Assembly (NCBI RefSeq): GCF_018918185.1
Contig: NZ_JAHLPZ010000003.1
Coordinates: 1 to 64,000, forward strand
Origin: Eubacterium sp. MSJ-21
GTDB taxonomy: Bacteria; Bacillota; Clostridia; Lachnospirales; Lachnospiraceae
Length of the DNA stretch: 64,000 nucleotides
Direction of reading: 5' to 3'
Shown here: in pieces, positions 17,306 through 26,151 of the stretch
Position numbering within the stretch: the first letter of the stretch is position 1
How the letters are laid out: the number at the start of each line of letters is the position of its first letter
Translations under genes and position numbers: made by a program
The notes under the pieces: model-generated
What the model saw: only the letters and a program-made list of their open reading frames with translations
Told to the model about the DNA's origin: nothing
The model's database searches: none

Positions 17306-18160
17306 TTATTCGTGTGAGACGGTCTTTTTTTCGGCTGTAATGACAAGCACATCTGTGATATTGGAAAAATTAACCGCGGGCGTAATATAGGCGGTCATTG
17401 TCAAGTTGTTTGTATCATAGGAGGTTTTTGCAACATATCCTATAATCAGACCGGAATGGTACAGGTCTGAAATAGGGGAAGTAACAACCTTGTCTCCGAT
17501 TGAGACGTTTGCATCTTTGTCAATGTTTTCAACAAGCAGATAACCTTTATCATAGAGATTTAAGTCTCCTTCTACGGTACATAGAGCATTGGCTGGCATA
17601 ACTTTGGCACTGATGTTGGAATTATCATCGATGACGGCACGTACCTTGGCATAGTCATCGAAGCATTCAGTTATAATTCCTGCAACACCATCCCCACACA
17701 GTACATTGGCTCCTTTAAATAGTCCCTGTTTGCTCCCTTTGTCAATATAAAAGGTAGAAAACCAAGAAGTAGAATCTTTTGCAAATACATGTGCTGCTGT
17801 CATTTCATAATCAGGATACGATTCATCCAGAGCATACAGCTCTCGTAATTCCTGTAACTCCAGCATTTTATTCTGATAGTTTGTGATCTCCTGTTTACAC
17901 GATGCGAGTTCCGCCTGTAATGCAGCATTCTCGTCGGTCAGTGTTTTGATTTCATTTAGATTTTTCATCTTGGAATCGGTCCACAGACCAATTTCGTTAA
18001 TTCCTTTCTGAATTGGCGTGATCAGCTTGCTTGTAAACTGTTTGATGCCTGCAATTTTCGGCGCGGCAGCATAAGATACAAGAATCAGAACAATACCAAT
18101 GATTGTAAAAGTCAGCAACAGATATTTTGGATGGATATCTTTTCTTCGATCAAATCTCAT
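17306..18160 (-). CDS. mreC: Rod shape-determining protein MreC
   Basis: 284 aa. A short cytoplasmic N terminus, one membrane span (about residues 13-32), a coiled coil (about 65-110) and the extracytoplasmic beta-barrel domain with the STWFSTFYIDKGSKQGL region typical of MreC. It scaffolds PBP2/RodA. Its start overlaps the radC stop by four bases, so mreB, which normally sits between radC and mreC, is absent here. Confidence 0.92.
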   Translation of the reverse strand: MRFDRRKDIHPKYLLLTFTIIGIVLILVSYAAAPKIAGIKQFTSKLITPIQKGINEIGLWTDSKMKNLNEIKTLTDENAALQAELASCKQEITNYQNKMLELQELRELYALDESYPDYEMTAAHVFAKDSTSWFSTFYIDKGSKQGLFKGANVLCGDGVAGIITECFDDYAKVRAVIDDNSNISAKVMPANALCTVEGDLNLYDKGYLLVENIDKDANVSIGDKVVTSPISDLYHSGLIIGYVAKTSYDTNNLTMTAYITPAVNFSNITDVLVITAEKKTVSHE

Positions 18161-18846
18161 AAAATGCCTCTTTCCAGCATACTTAAATAGCTATCTCCTG
18201 CAACAATGATGTGGTCGGATACCTGAATGCCAAGCAGTTTGCCGGCTTCGCGAATCCGTAAAGTGGATTGAATGTCAGCCTCACTTGGTGTAACACGACC
18301 GGATGGGTGGTTATGTACAAGCACAAGATGCACTGCTTCATAACGCAGTGCGTGAATAAATATCTCACGCGGTGACAGGTAAGTCTGATTGACGGTACCG
18401 GAGGATAACTCCACTTCCTTGATTAAAGTATGCGCATTTGTAAGTAACAATAAAAAAGTTTTTTCAACGGATAAAAATCTGCACTTCTCCCTATAATACG
18501 CTCCAATTGTGTCAGGAGTATGAAATTCCAGCTTTTTTTGCAATTGTTCGAGATTCATCCGCTTGGATATCTCAGCCAGTGCAAGAAGCTGAATGGCTTT
18601 GACCTTCCCAACACCGGGGATTTTCATCAGTTCCTGTGGCAGTAAAAATTGCAGCCCCAGTAACCCTTTCTGCGTATTGTGTGCATTTAATACCTGATTT
18701 GCCAGATCCAGCACGCTGGCCTCTTTTGTGCCGGTCCGCATGATCAGAGATAACAGCTCCGCATCTGAAAGTGCGGAAACACCGTACCGTTCAGCCTTTT
18801 CATAAGGTCGTTCACAGACGGCTAAATCTTTGACTAATATATGCAT
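18157..18846 (-). CDS. radC: RadC family (JAB/MPN domain) protein
   Basis: 229 aa. An N-terminal helix-hairpin-helix region (IPGVGKVKAIQLLALAE) precedes a JAB metalloprotease-like domain with HNHPSG and downstream SEAD. The role in DNA repair is disputed; the biochemical function is unknown. An upstream ATG (18885) is in frame, but ATG 18846 has GGAAGGAG six bases upstream and gives the usual MxxLVKDL N terminus. It leads the mre/min run, as in many Bacillota. Confidence 0.92.
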   Translation of the reverse strand: MHILVKDLAVCERPYEKAERYGVSALSDAELLSLIMRTGTKEASVLDLANQVLNAHNTQKGLLGLQFLLPQELMKIPGVGKVKAIQLLALAEISKRMNLEQLQKKLEFHTPDTIGAYYREKCRFLSVEKTFLLLLTNAHTLIKEVELSSGTVNQTYLSPREIFIHALRYEAVHLVLVHNHPSGRVTPSEADIQSTLRIREAGKLLGIQVSDHIIVAGDSYLSMLERGIL

Positions 18847-18893
18847 AAGCGCTCCTTCCACCTCTCCGGGTGCAAGGCTTATCACCGCCTAGT

Positions 18894-20186
18894 CTAACAT
18901 ACTACAAGTCCTTTTTCTACCATTTTTTCAAGCGACATCATAATACCAAACTTTGCATGTGGATAAGTAAGTCCGCCCTGAAAATATACCGCATATGGTT
19001 CTTTCATCGGTGCATCGGCAGAAAGCTCAATGGATGCGCCGGATACAAATGCACCGGCAGCCATGATAACCTGACTGTCGTACCCCGGCATATCCCAAGG
19101 AATTGGAGTTACAAAGCTGTCAACAGGTGCAGCAGCCTGGATACCCTCGCAGAATGCCTGAATAAATTCCGGTTTCCCAAATTCCACTGCCTGTATAATA
19201 TCATAACGTGGCTCCGTGGCATTTGGAATCGATTTGAAATGCAGGCGTTCATAGACATTGGCTGCAAAGATTGCGCCTTTTAATGCGGCTGCGGTTACGG
19301 TTGGTGCCAGAAACAGTCCCTGTGCGATCGGGCGGGTTGCATTCAAAGATGCACCGACTTCCTTTCCAAGTCCCGGTGTCGTAAGACGGTAAGCACAGTT
19401 TTCGATATATTCTTTCTTGCCGCAGATATAACCACCGATTGGTGCAAGACCGCCACCCGGATTTTTAATCAGGGAACCAACAACCATGTCAGCACCGACA
19501 TCGGATGGCTCAATCGTCTCAACGAACTCGCCATAGCAGTTATCGACCATGCAGATTACATCTGGCTTGATGGATTTCACAAAGGCAATTAGCTCTCCAA
19601 TCTGTTCGACGGAAAGTGTTGGTCGTACATCATATCCTTTGGAACGTTGAATCTCGATCAGCTTCGTCTTTTCATTGATGTTCTTCTGGATGTTGTCAAA
19701 GTCAAAACTGCCATCTGGTAATAAATCGACTTTACGAAATGTAATGCCAAATTCCGCAAGGGAACCTTTGGATTCGCGGATACCAATAACTCCCTCTAAA
19801 GTGTCATACACCTTACCGACTGGGGAAAGAATTTCATCCCCCGGACGTAAGTTTGCGGACAGGGCGATGGAAAGCGCATGGGTACCGCAGGTGATCTGCT
19901 GGCGTACCAATGCATCCTCCGTGTGAAATACATGGGCGTAGATTTCTTCGACGGCTTCTCTTCCACGGTCGTTGTAACCATAGCCGGTTGTACCGTTCAA
20001 ATGGGATTCGGAAAATCCGGCTTTCTGCATAGCAGAGATTACCTTGATCTGGTTTTGCTCCGCGATACGGTCAATCTCCTGAAAACGTGAAAGTAATGTC
20101 TGTTCGGTTGCCTCACAGAAATCATAGACAGATTCTTTGATTCCAAGACTTAAATAATAGTTTTTAATTTCATTGGTTGCACTCAT
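18894..20186 (-). CDS. PLP-dependent lyase of the methionine gamma-lyase / aluminium-resistance (YnbB) family
   Basis: 430 aa fold-type I PLP enzyme. The PLP lysine is in GSLIKNPGGG; the NGTTGYGYNDRGRE motif and DNCYGEFVE are typical of the YnbB group near miaA. Such proteins are annotated as aluminium-resistance or methionine gamma-lyase-like, but the physiological substrate is not settled. It lies downstream of miaA, separated by 76 bases containing a long inverted repeat, and upstream of radC by 47 bases. Confidence 0.85.
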   Translation of the reverse strand: MSATNEIKNYYLSLGIKESVYDFCEATEQTLLSRFQEIDRIAEQNQIKVISAMQKAGFSESHLNGTTGYGYNDRGREAVEEIYAHVFHTEDALVRQQITCGTHALSIALSANLRPGDEILSPVGKVYDTLEGVIGIRESKGSLAEFGITFRKVDLLPDGSFDFDNIQKNINEKTKLIEIQRSKGYDVRPTLSVEQIGELIAFVKSIKPDVICMVDNCYGEFVETIEPSDVGADMVVGSLIKNPGGGLAPIGGYICGKKEYIENCAYRLTTPGLGKEVGASLNATRPIAQGLFLAPTVTAAALKGAIFAANVYERLHFKSIPNATEPRYDIIQAVEFGKPEFIQAFCEGIQAAAPVDSFVTPIPWDMPGYDSQVIMAAGAFVSGASIELSADAPMKEPYAVYFQGGLTYPHAKFGIMMSLEKMVEKGLVVC

Positions 20187-20208
20187 AATATTCTCCTGTA
20201 ATTGAGCA

Positions 20209-20260
20209 TTGCAATTGATAACTATCTATCTGTATTTTGTTATGGTAGTTATCCTTGCAA
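20209..20260 (-). repeat. Inverted repeat between miaA and the PLP lyase
   Basis: TTGCAA plus GATAACTA (20209-20224) pairs with TAGTTATC plus TTGCAA (20246-20260), leaving a loop of 21 bases. There is no uridine tract, so it is not an ordinary terminator. It could be an mRNA processing or stability element, or an operator, within the long transcript. Confidence 0.5.
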
Positions 20261-20262
20261 CA

Positions 20263-21219
20263 TTATCGTATGTTTTTTTGGGCAAGGTGCGTCATGATTG
20301 CATCTTCCAGTTTTTGTTCTGTGTTTAAGATATCTTTGTCGAGCCAAATCACGTCACGTTCCCGTCGGAACCAGGTAAGCTGGCGTTTCGCAAAGTGCCG
20401 GGTGTCACGTTTTAGAATCCGGATAGCCTCCGGAAGATCGTATTCTCCGTTCAGGTATCCAAGAATTTCTTTGTATCCAATCCCCTGCATGCTTGTATCC
20501 TCTGTGGTCAGATGGTAGGTGCTGACTAAAGAACGAACTTCTTCCACAAGCCCGGAGGCAAGCATTTCGTCAATGCGCTGCTCGATTGCCGCATACAAGG
20601 ATGCGCGGTTCCTGGTCAGCACAAAATAGGCAAAGTTATAGGGAGATGTCTTCTCGCGTTCAGTCTCGTTGTGTGTTGAGAATTTCTTCCCGGTCTGATG
20701 GAAATATTCCAATGCCCGGATCACACGTTGCCGGTTATTGGCATGGATTGCTGTGGCAGATTCCGGATCGCATTCGGCAAGCATCGTGTGCAGATAATCG
20801 TTTCCTTTTTCGTCTCCAAGGGTTTCCAATTCTTTTCGGTAGCCATCCTCAGTTTCTTCATCAAAGGAAATATTATACAGAAGCGCCTGAATGTAAAATC
20901 CCGTTCCTCCAGTGATAATCGGGATATGCCCGCGCTCATAGATACCAGCCATCGCTTCTTCTGCATATTTCTTAAATTCCATAACATTAAAGCTGTCCTT
21001 GGGTTCTAAGATATCAATCAGATGATGCGGGATACCCTGCATTTCTTCCGGCAGAATCTTCGCTGAACCGATATTGAAATGCCGGTACACCTGAATAGAA
21101 TCGGCAGATACGATCTCTCCGTTTAAATCCTTTGCCAGCTTTAAGGAAAGCGCTGTCTTTCCGACTGCAGTTGGACCGGTCAGTATGATTAAATTGTTCT
21201 TTTTTTCTGTATTTGTCAT
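20263..21219 (-). CDS. miaA: tRNA dimethylallyltransferase
   Basis: 318 aa. Adds the isopentenyl group to A37 of tRNAs reading UNN codons; MiaB, encoded upstream in the same run, then methylthiolates it. The P-loop GPTAVGKTALS, SADSIQVY and GTGFYIQALLY motifs are present, and the Cys-free C-terminal end is normal. The mutS-mutL-miaA order is conserved in many bacteria. Confidence 0.95.
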   Translation of the reverse strand: MTNTEKKNNLIILTGPTAVGKTALSLKLAKDLNGEIVSADSIQVYRHFNIGSAKILPEEMQGIPHHLIDILEPKDSFNVMEFKKYAEEAMAGIYERGHIPIITGGTGFYIQALLYNISFDEETEDGYRKELETLGDEKGNDYLHTMLAECDPESATAIHANNRQRVIRALEYFHQTGKKFSTHNETEREKTSPYNFAYFVLTRNRASLYAAIEQRIDEMLASGLVEEVRSLVSTYHLTTEDTSMQGIGYKEILGYLNGEYDLPEAIRILKRDTRHFAKRQLTWFRRERDVIWLDKDILNTEQKLEDAIMTHLAQKNIR

Positions 21220-21264
21220 GTTTGATATAGGTACTGCTTCATTTTCTGCATCTGTTCGCAGAAC

Positions 21265-23457
21265 TTATGAAACGATACGGTGGAATTTCTTTTCCAGTTC
21301 GGTTTTGCTCATGGAAATAATGGTTGGTCTGCCGTGTGGACATGTATATGGGTTTTCCAGACTGAGCAGTTTGTCAACCAGAGCATCAATTTCCTGAAAG
21401 GATAATTTCATATTTCCCTTTACAGCCGCTTTACATGCCATAGTAGATAATTTCTTTATGAAAATATCGTTCGACATGTAACCAGAGTTTTGAATCAGGG
21501 AGCCGACAAACTCCAGAAACATATCCCGTCCGTGCAAACCGAAAAGGTTGGAAGGAATTGCATTGATCTTGAATTCATTGCCGCCAAATTCCTCGATGTC
21601 ATAGCCAATCTTCATAAACAGATCAAAGTTATCCAAGATTGCCTGCCGCTCCGCATAGGTAACGGTAATGACCATAGGTGGTAAGAGCTGCTGGGAAAAT
21701 ACCTGTTTATTTTTGAGGTTTTCCATCAGTTCTTCGTATTTTACCTTCTCATGTGCAGCATGCTGATCCATGATATAGAGGTTGTCATTGTATTCAATCA
21801 GCCAGTATGTCTCGAATACCTGCCCAATCACGCGATGTGAAAGCCGTGCCTTTTCCGTCAGAAAATCATCGTCAAAGAGCGTTTCCTGCTTGCCAACCGT
21901 GTATTTGTAGGCGGCTGAATTTTTGTCCATCTTAGAAAGATCCTGCTTGGCAGATGCCCCGGACGGCTGTGCCTGTGCTGTGGAGCAATCCGGTTGTACG
22001 GTCTGTGTTACTTGTACTGTTTCTGCAGAATTGTTCTGCTGGACAGGCTGTGATACTGCGGATGGACTGTTACTGCTTTGTCGAGCAGTTTGTGCTGTGG
22101 TTGTTGCATGGTTCTGCTGCATGGGCTGTGATGGTGTTATTGAACCACTCTGCTGCGTCACTTTCGATGCTGTGGCTGAATTGCCTGTCTGTGCAGATTC
22201 GGTCGTGGTAGATGGCGCGTACACAACACCTGCATCTGCAACCATGTCTGCAATATTTGGAAGGGGTGTTCCGTTTTTTGCTGCCTCTTCCTCTTCTGCT
22301 TTTCGCAAGGATTCTAAGATCTTGTAGGTCGGACTGTAGCTTCCGGCACGGACGTTTTTCTGTGGAATTGTCTGTGCCTGTGCCCGTCGCACCTCAAAAG
22401 GTTCTGCGGGTTTCTGCTCCGGGTGGGAAATCACAGGGGAGGCAATTGGTTTTTCTCCCTCTTTCGGTATGATCTCCTTGTGTGTTAGAGCCAGCTTTAC
22501 GGCTGTACAGCAGGCCTCAAACAGCTTCTTCTCATTATCATATTTGAATTCCATCTTGGTCGGATGGACGTTGACATCGCATTTTTCCTGTGGAAGATCC
22601 AGATACAGCACGGTAAATGGAAATTTGTGCTGCATTACAAAGGTACGGTAACCTTCTTCAATCGCACGGTTTACCACGTTGCTTTTGATGTACCGGTGAT
22701 TGATAAAATAATTTTCAAGTCCCCGGTTTCCTCTTGCGATAAAGGGTTTGCCGATAAATCCGGATAGATGAATATCGCCGTCAGTATAATCAATCGGAAT
22801 CAGATTGGCTGTGATATCTCTGCCATATAACTGATAGATTGTATCTTTCAGCTTTCCGTTTCCGGAAGTATCGATACGTGTCTGTCCATTTGCAATCAGT
22901 TTAAAGGATATCTCCGGATGTGACAGTGCAATACGTGTCAACAAGTCAAAGATATAAGAACCTTCTGTCATGGCAGACTTCAAAAACTTCTTACGTGCCG
23001 GCGTATTGAAAAACAAATTCCGTACAACGATTGTAGTGCCGTTTGGCACGCCGACGTCTTTGTATTCGATTTCTTTTCCGCCGTGGATGACATACTTGAT
23101 TCCGGTCAGGTCGGTCGCAGTTTTTGTAATCATCTCCGTCTGTGAGACGGCTGCAATCGTAGAAAGCGCCTCACCACGGAAACCGAGAGATAGAATGGAA
23201 TTCAAGTCTTCTACATGCTCAATCTTACTTGTCGCATGCCGCATATATGCCATGCGCACTTCCTCTTTTGGAATACCGCAGCCGTTATCGGTCACGCGGA
23301 TAAAGGAAGTTCCGCCGTCCTTAATCTCTACTGTCACTGCAGTGGAACCGGCATCGATTGCATTTTCCAAAAGCTCCTTTACGACAGAGGATGGACGTTC
23401 AATGACTTCGCCTGCTGCTATTTTATCGATGGTCGCTTTATCTAATACTCTAATCAT
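21265..23457 (-). CDS. mutL: DNA mismatch repair protein MutL with endonuclease motif
   Basis: 730 aa. The N-terminal GHKL ATPase (residues 1-330) has ELLENAIDAG, DNGCGI and GFRGEAL. A long Gln/Ser/Thr-rich linker (about residues 380-520) follows, then the dimerisation domain with DQHAAHEKVKYEE, which matches the DQHA(X)2E(X)4E endonuclease motif, and CPHGRPT near the C terminus. So MutL itself should nick DNA, as expected in species without MutH. Lies 45 bases after mutS. Confidence 0.95.
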   Translation of the reverse strand: MIRVLDKATIDKIAAGEVIERPSSVVKELLENAIDAGSTAVTVEIKDGGTSFIRVTDNGCGIPKEEVRMAYMRHATSKIEHVEDLNSILSLGFRGEALSTIAAVSQTEMITKTATDLTGIKYVIHGGKEIEYKDVGVPNGTTIVVRNLFFNTPARKKFLKSAMTEGSYIFDLLTRIALSHPEISFKLIANGQTRIDTSGNGKLKDTIYQLYGRDITANLIPIDYTDGDIHLSGFIGKPFIARGNRGLENYFINHRYIKSNVVNRAIEEGYRTFVMQHKFPFTVLYLDLPQEKCDVNVHPTKMEFKYDNEKKLFEACCTAVKLALTHKEIIPKEGEKPIASPVISHPEQKPAEPFEVRRAQAQTIPQKNVRAGSYSPTYKILESLRKAEEEEAAKNGTPLPNIADMVADAGVVYAPSTTTESAQTGNSATASKVTQQSGSITPSQPMQQNHATTTAQTARQSSNSPSAVSQPVQQNNSAETVQVTQTVQPDCSTAQAQPSGASAKQDLSKMDKNSAAYKYTVGKQETLFDDDFLTEKARLSHRVIGQVFETYWLIEYNDNLYIMDQHAAHEKVKYEELMENLKNKQVFSQQLLPPMVITVTYAERQAILDNFDLFMKIGYDIEEFGGNEFKINAIPSNLFGLHGRDMFLEFVGSLIQNSGYMSNDIFIKKLSTMACKAAVKGNMKLSFQEIDALVDKLLSLENPYTCPHGRPTIISMSKTELEKKFHRIVS

Positions 23458-23502
23458 GTGTTATGTACCCTCATAGTTGTTCATAAACAATGGCATCGGT
23501 TA

Positions 23503-26151
23503 CTACTGTTTCAGACGATCCTGTAATTCCTGCAGGTATAACATTGCCTTGATCGGTGTCATATTATTCAAATCCATCGTTTTTAACTCGTTGGCAATCG
23601 TCATCTCCACAGGGGAAGAAAATAGAGAAAGCTGTTCATAGTCCGAAGACTTTGTCTCTTTCTTCTTTGGCTGCTCAGAAAGCACTGGCTTGATGTCAAT
23701 ATCCTTTACCTTTGTTGTGATATCCGAATCAATCAGCTCATTGCAGATCTCGCGTGCCCGCTGTAAAACCGGTTCTGGCACGCCTGCAAGTCTGGCTACC
23801 TGTATACCGTAGCTTCGGTCTGCACCACCCTTGATGATTTTACGGAGAAAGACGATGTTGTCACCCTCTTCTTGTACGGCAATACAGAAGTTATTGACAG
23901 ACGAAAGTTTTCCTTCTAATTCGGTCAGCTCGTGATAATGTGTTGCAAATAATGTCTTTGCACCTAATATGTTCGGGTCAGCAATGTATTCAACGACTGC
24001 CCATGCAATCGAAAGTCCATCAAAAGTGGATGTGCCGCGCCCGATCTCATCTAAGATAAGAAGGCTGTCTTTCGTTGCGTTGCGCAGGATATTTGCGACT
24101 TCGTTCATCTCAATCATGAAGGTCGATTGTCCGCTTGCAAGGTCATCCGATGCGCCGACACGGGTAAAGATCCGGTCACAGAGTCCGATATTTGCCGATT
24201 GCGCCGGTACAAAGGAACCAATCTGAGCCATCAGCGTAATCAACGCTGTCTGACGCATGTAGGTAGATTTTCCTGCCATATTTGGACCGGTGATAATCGA
24301 GATACGGCTTTCCGCATTATTCAGATAAGTATCATTTTCCACAAAGCTGTCATTTGCAAGCATTTTTTCGACAACTGGGTGCCTGCCTCCCTTGATATCA
24401 ATTACGCCGTCTGTATTTAAGACCGGGCGGACATAATTGTTCTTGTCAGCCACATAGGCAAGGGAACAAAGGGCGTCTAATTCTGCAATATAGCCAGCCA
24501 TCTTCTGTACCCGGACAAGTGCTGCGGCAAGCGTTTCTCTTAATTCGACATAACAGTCATATTCGAGCGCATATAGCTTATCCTCTGCACCCAAAATCTT
24601 GCCTGAAAGTGTATTTAATTCGTCTGTCGTAAAACGCTCGGCATTTACCAATGTCTGTTTGCGGATGAAATAGTCCGGAACTAAGGATTTGAATGAATTT
24701 GTCACCTCAAAATAATAATCAAACACCTTATTGTATTTGATTTTCAGTCCTTTGATACCAGTTTTTTCACGCTCTTTTGCTTCCAGATCCGCCAGCCATG
24801 TCTTACATTCGGTTTTTGCCAGACGCAGTTCGTCGATCTCATCCCGGTATCCCTGCTTGAAGATACCACCCTCCTTGATAGAAACCGGAGGTTCTTCCAC
24901 GATTGCCTGTTCCAGCAGATCGTACAGATCTTCCAGACTATCGTAATCCTCATAGATTTCATTGATGCGCTCACAGGGAAGCTCCCGGAGCAGATTATAA
25001 ATATCTGGCAGATATTGAATCGATGTCTTAAAGGCAAGCAAATCTCTTGGATTGGCGGTCTTCAGTGCAATACGTGTCAGCAGACGTTCCAGATCGTAAA
25101 TTGTATTTAAATATTCGCGCAGTTCTTCCCGCACGATTAGTTCTTTGTTGATCGCTTCAATCGCATCCAGACGTTTTTCAATCGCATCCTTATATAAGAG
25201 TGGCTGTTCCACAAACTCACGCAGTTTTCTGGCGCCCATTGCGGTTTTTGTCTTATCGAGTACCCAGAGCAGGGAGCCGCGCTTCTGCTTATCCCGCAAT
25301 GTCTCGGTAAGCTCCAGATTGCGTCTGGTTGCGGAATCCAAAATCATAAAGGAGTCTACAGAATACGTCTCAATATGGTTGATATGTGACAGGGAACTCA
25401 TCTGTGTTTCAAGCAGATACTGCATCAATGCCCCACAGGAAGCTACACAAGCCGGGCTGTCCTTTAACCCGAGTCCCTCGATACTGTTGATGTGGAACTG
25501 TCGCTTTAATGTTTCTTCGTCTGTTTCTAAGTTAAAATAATAGTCCGGTGCTTCAGTATGGGATACCTGCAACCGCTCACATACGGCATGAATCTCTTCT
25601 ACCTGTTCTACGCCAGCCTGATATAATACCTCGGATGGCTGGAATTTATTGATCTCATCAACGACCTTCTCAGCTTGTTGTATCTGGCAGGTCTTAAATA
25701 CACCAGTTGACAGATCCGTAACGGAGATACCATAGTTCTTCCCAACATAGGAAATACACATCAGGTAATTGTTCTTGGACTCTTCCAGACTTTCGGAAGA
25801 CAGATTGGTACCCGGTGTTACAATCCGTATGACCTCACGCTTTACAAGTCCTTTGGCAAGCTTGGGATCTTCGACCTGCTCGCCGATTGCTACTTTGTAG
25901 CCTTTTTTTACAAGCTGATTGATATAAGTATCTGCTGCATGAAATGGAATCCCACACATCGGTGCCCGTTCTTCCATGCCACAGTCTTTTCCGGTCAGTG
26001 TAATTTCCAGTTCTTTGGATGCCAGGATTGCATCATCAAAGAACATCTCGTAGAAATCACCGAGACGGTAAAATAAAATACAGTCTTTATATTTTTCTTT
26101 TGTTGCAACATATTGCTCCATCATAGGAGATAGCTTTGCCACGCCAATCAC
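23503..26151 (-). CDS. mutS: DNA mismatch recognition protein MutS
   Basis: 882 aa, normal length. The N-terminal mismatch-binding domain contains the GDFYEMFFDDA motif with the Phe-x-Glu reading head; the C-terminal ATPase has Walker A GPNMAGKST and the DEIGRGTS motif. The C-terminal tail (ELKTMDLNNMTPIKAM) matches the tetramerisation/beta-clamp region. Its start overlaps the miaB stop by four bases, indicating translational coupling. Confidence 0.96.
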   Translation of the reverse strand: MIGVAKLSPMMEQYVATKEKYKDCILFYRLGDFYEMFFDDAILASKELEITLTGKDCGMEERAPMCGIPFHAADTYINQLVKKGYKVAIGEQVEDPKLAKGLVKREVIRIVTPGTNLSSESLEESKNNYLMCISYVGKNYGISVTDLSTGVFKTCQIQQAEKVVDEINKFQPSEVLYQAGVEQVEEIHAVCERLQVSHTEAPDYYFNLETDEETLKRQFHINSIEGLGLKDSPACVASCGALMQYLLETQMSSLSHINHIETYSVDSFMILDSATRRNLELTETLRDKQKRGSLLWVLDKTKTAMGARKLREFVEQPLLYKDAIEKRLDAIEAINKELIVREELREYLNTIYDLERLLTRIALKTANPRDLLAFKTSIQYLPDIYNLLRELPCERINEIYEDYDSLEDLYDLLEQAIVEEPPVSIKEGGIFKQGYRDEIDELRLAKTECKTWLADLEAKEREKTGIKGLKIKYNKVFDYYFEVTNSFKSLVPDYFIRKQTLVNAERFTTDELNTLSGKILGAEDKLYALEYDCYVELRETLAAALVRVQKMAGYIAELDALCSLAYVADKNNYVRPVLNTDGVIDIKGGRHPVVEKMLANDSFVENDTYLNNAESRISIITGPNMAGKSTYMRQTALITLMAQIGSFVPAQSANIGLCDRIFTRVGASDDLASGQSTFMIEMNEVANILRNATKDSLLILDEIGRGTSTFDGLSIAWAVVEYIADPNILGAKTLFATHYHELTELEGKLSSVNNFCIAVQEEGDNIVFLRKIIKGGADRSYGIQVARLAGVPEPVLQRAREICNELIDSDITTKVKDIDIKPVLSEQPKKKETKSSDYEQLSLFSSPVEMTIANELKTMDLNNMTPIKAMLYLQELQDRLKQ

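Noticed and set aside
21923-22327. Plus-strand frame over the mutL linker
   Set aside because: It is the antisense of the Gln/Ser/Thr-rich MutL linker; repeats of TGCTG-type sequence give a false open frame.
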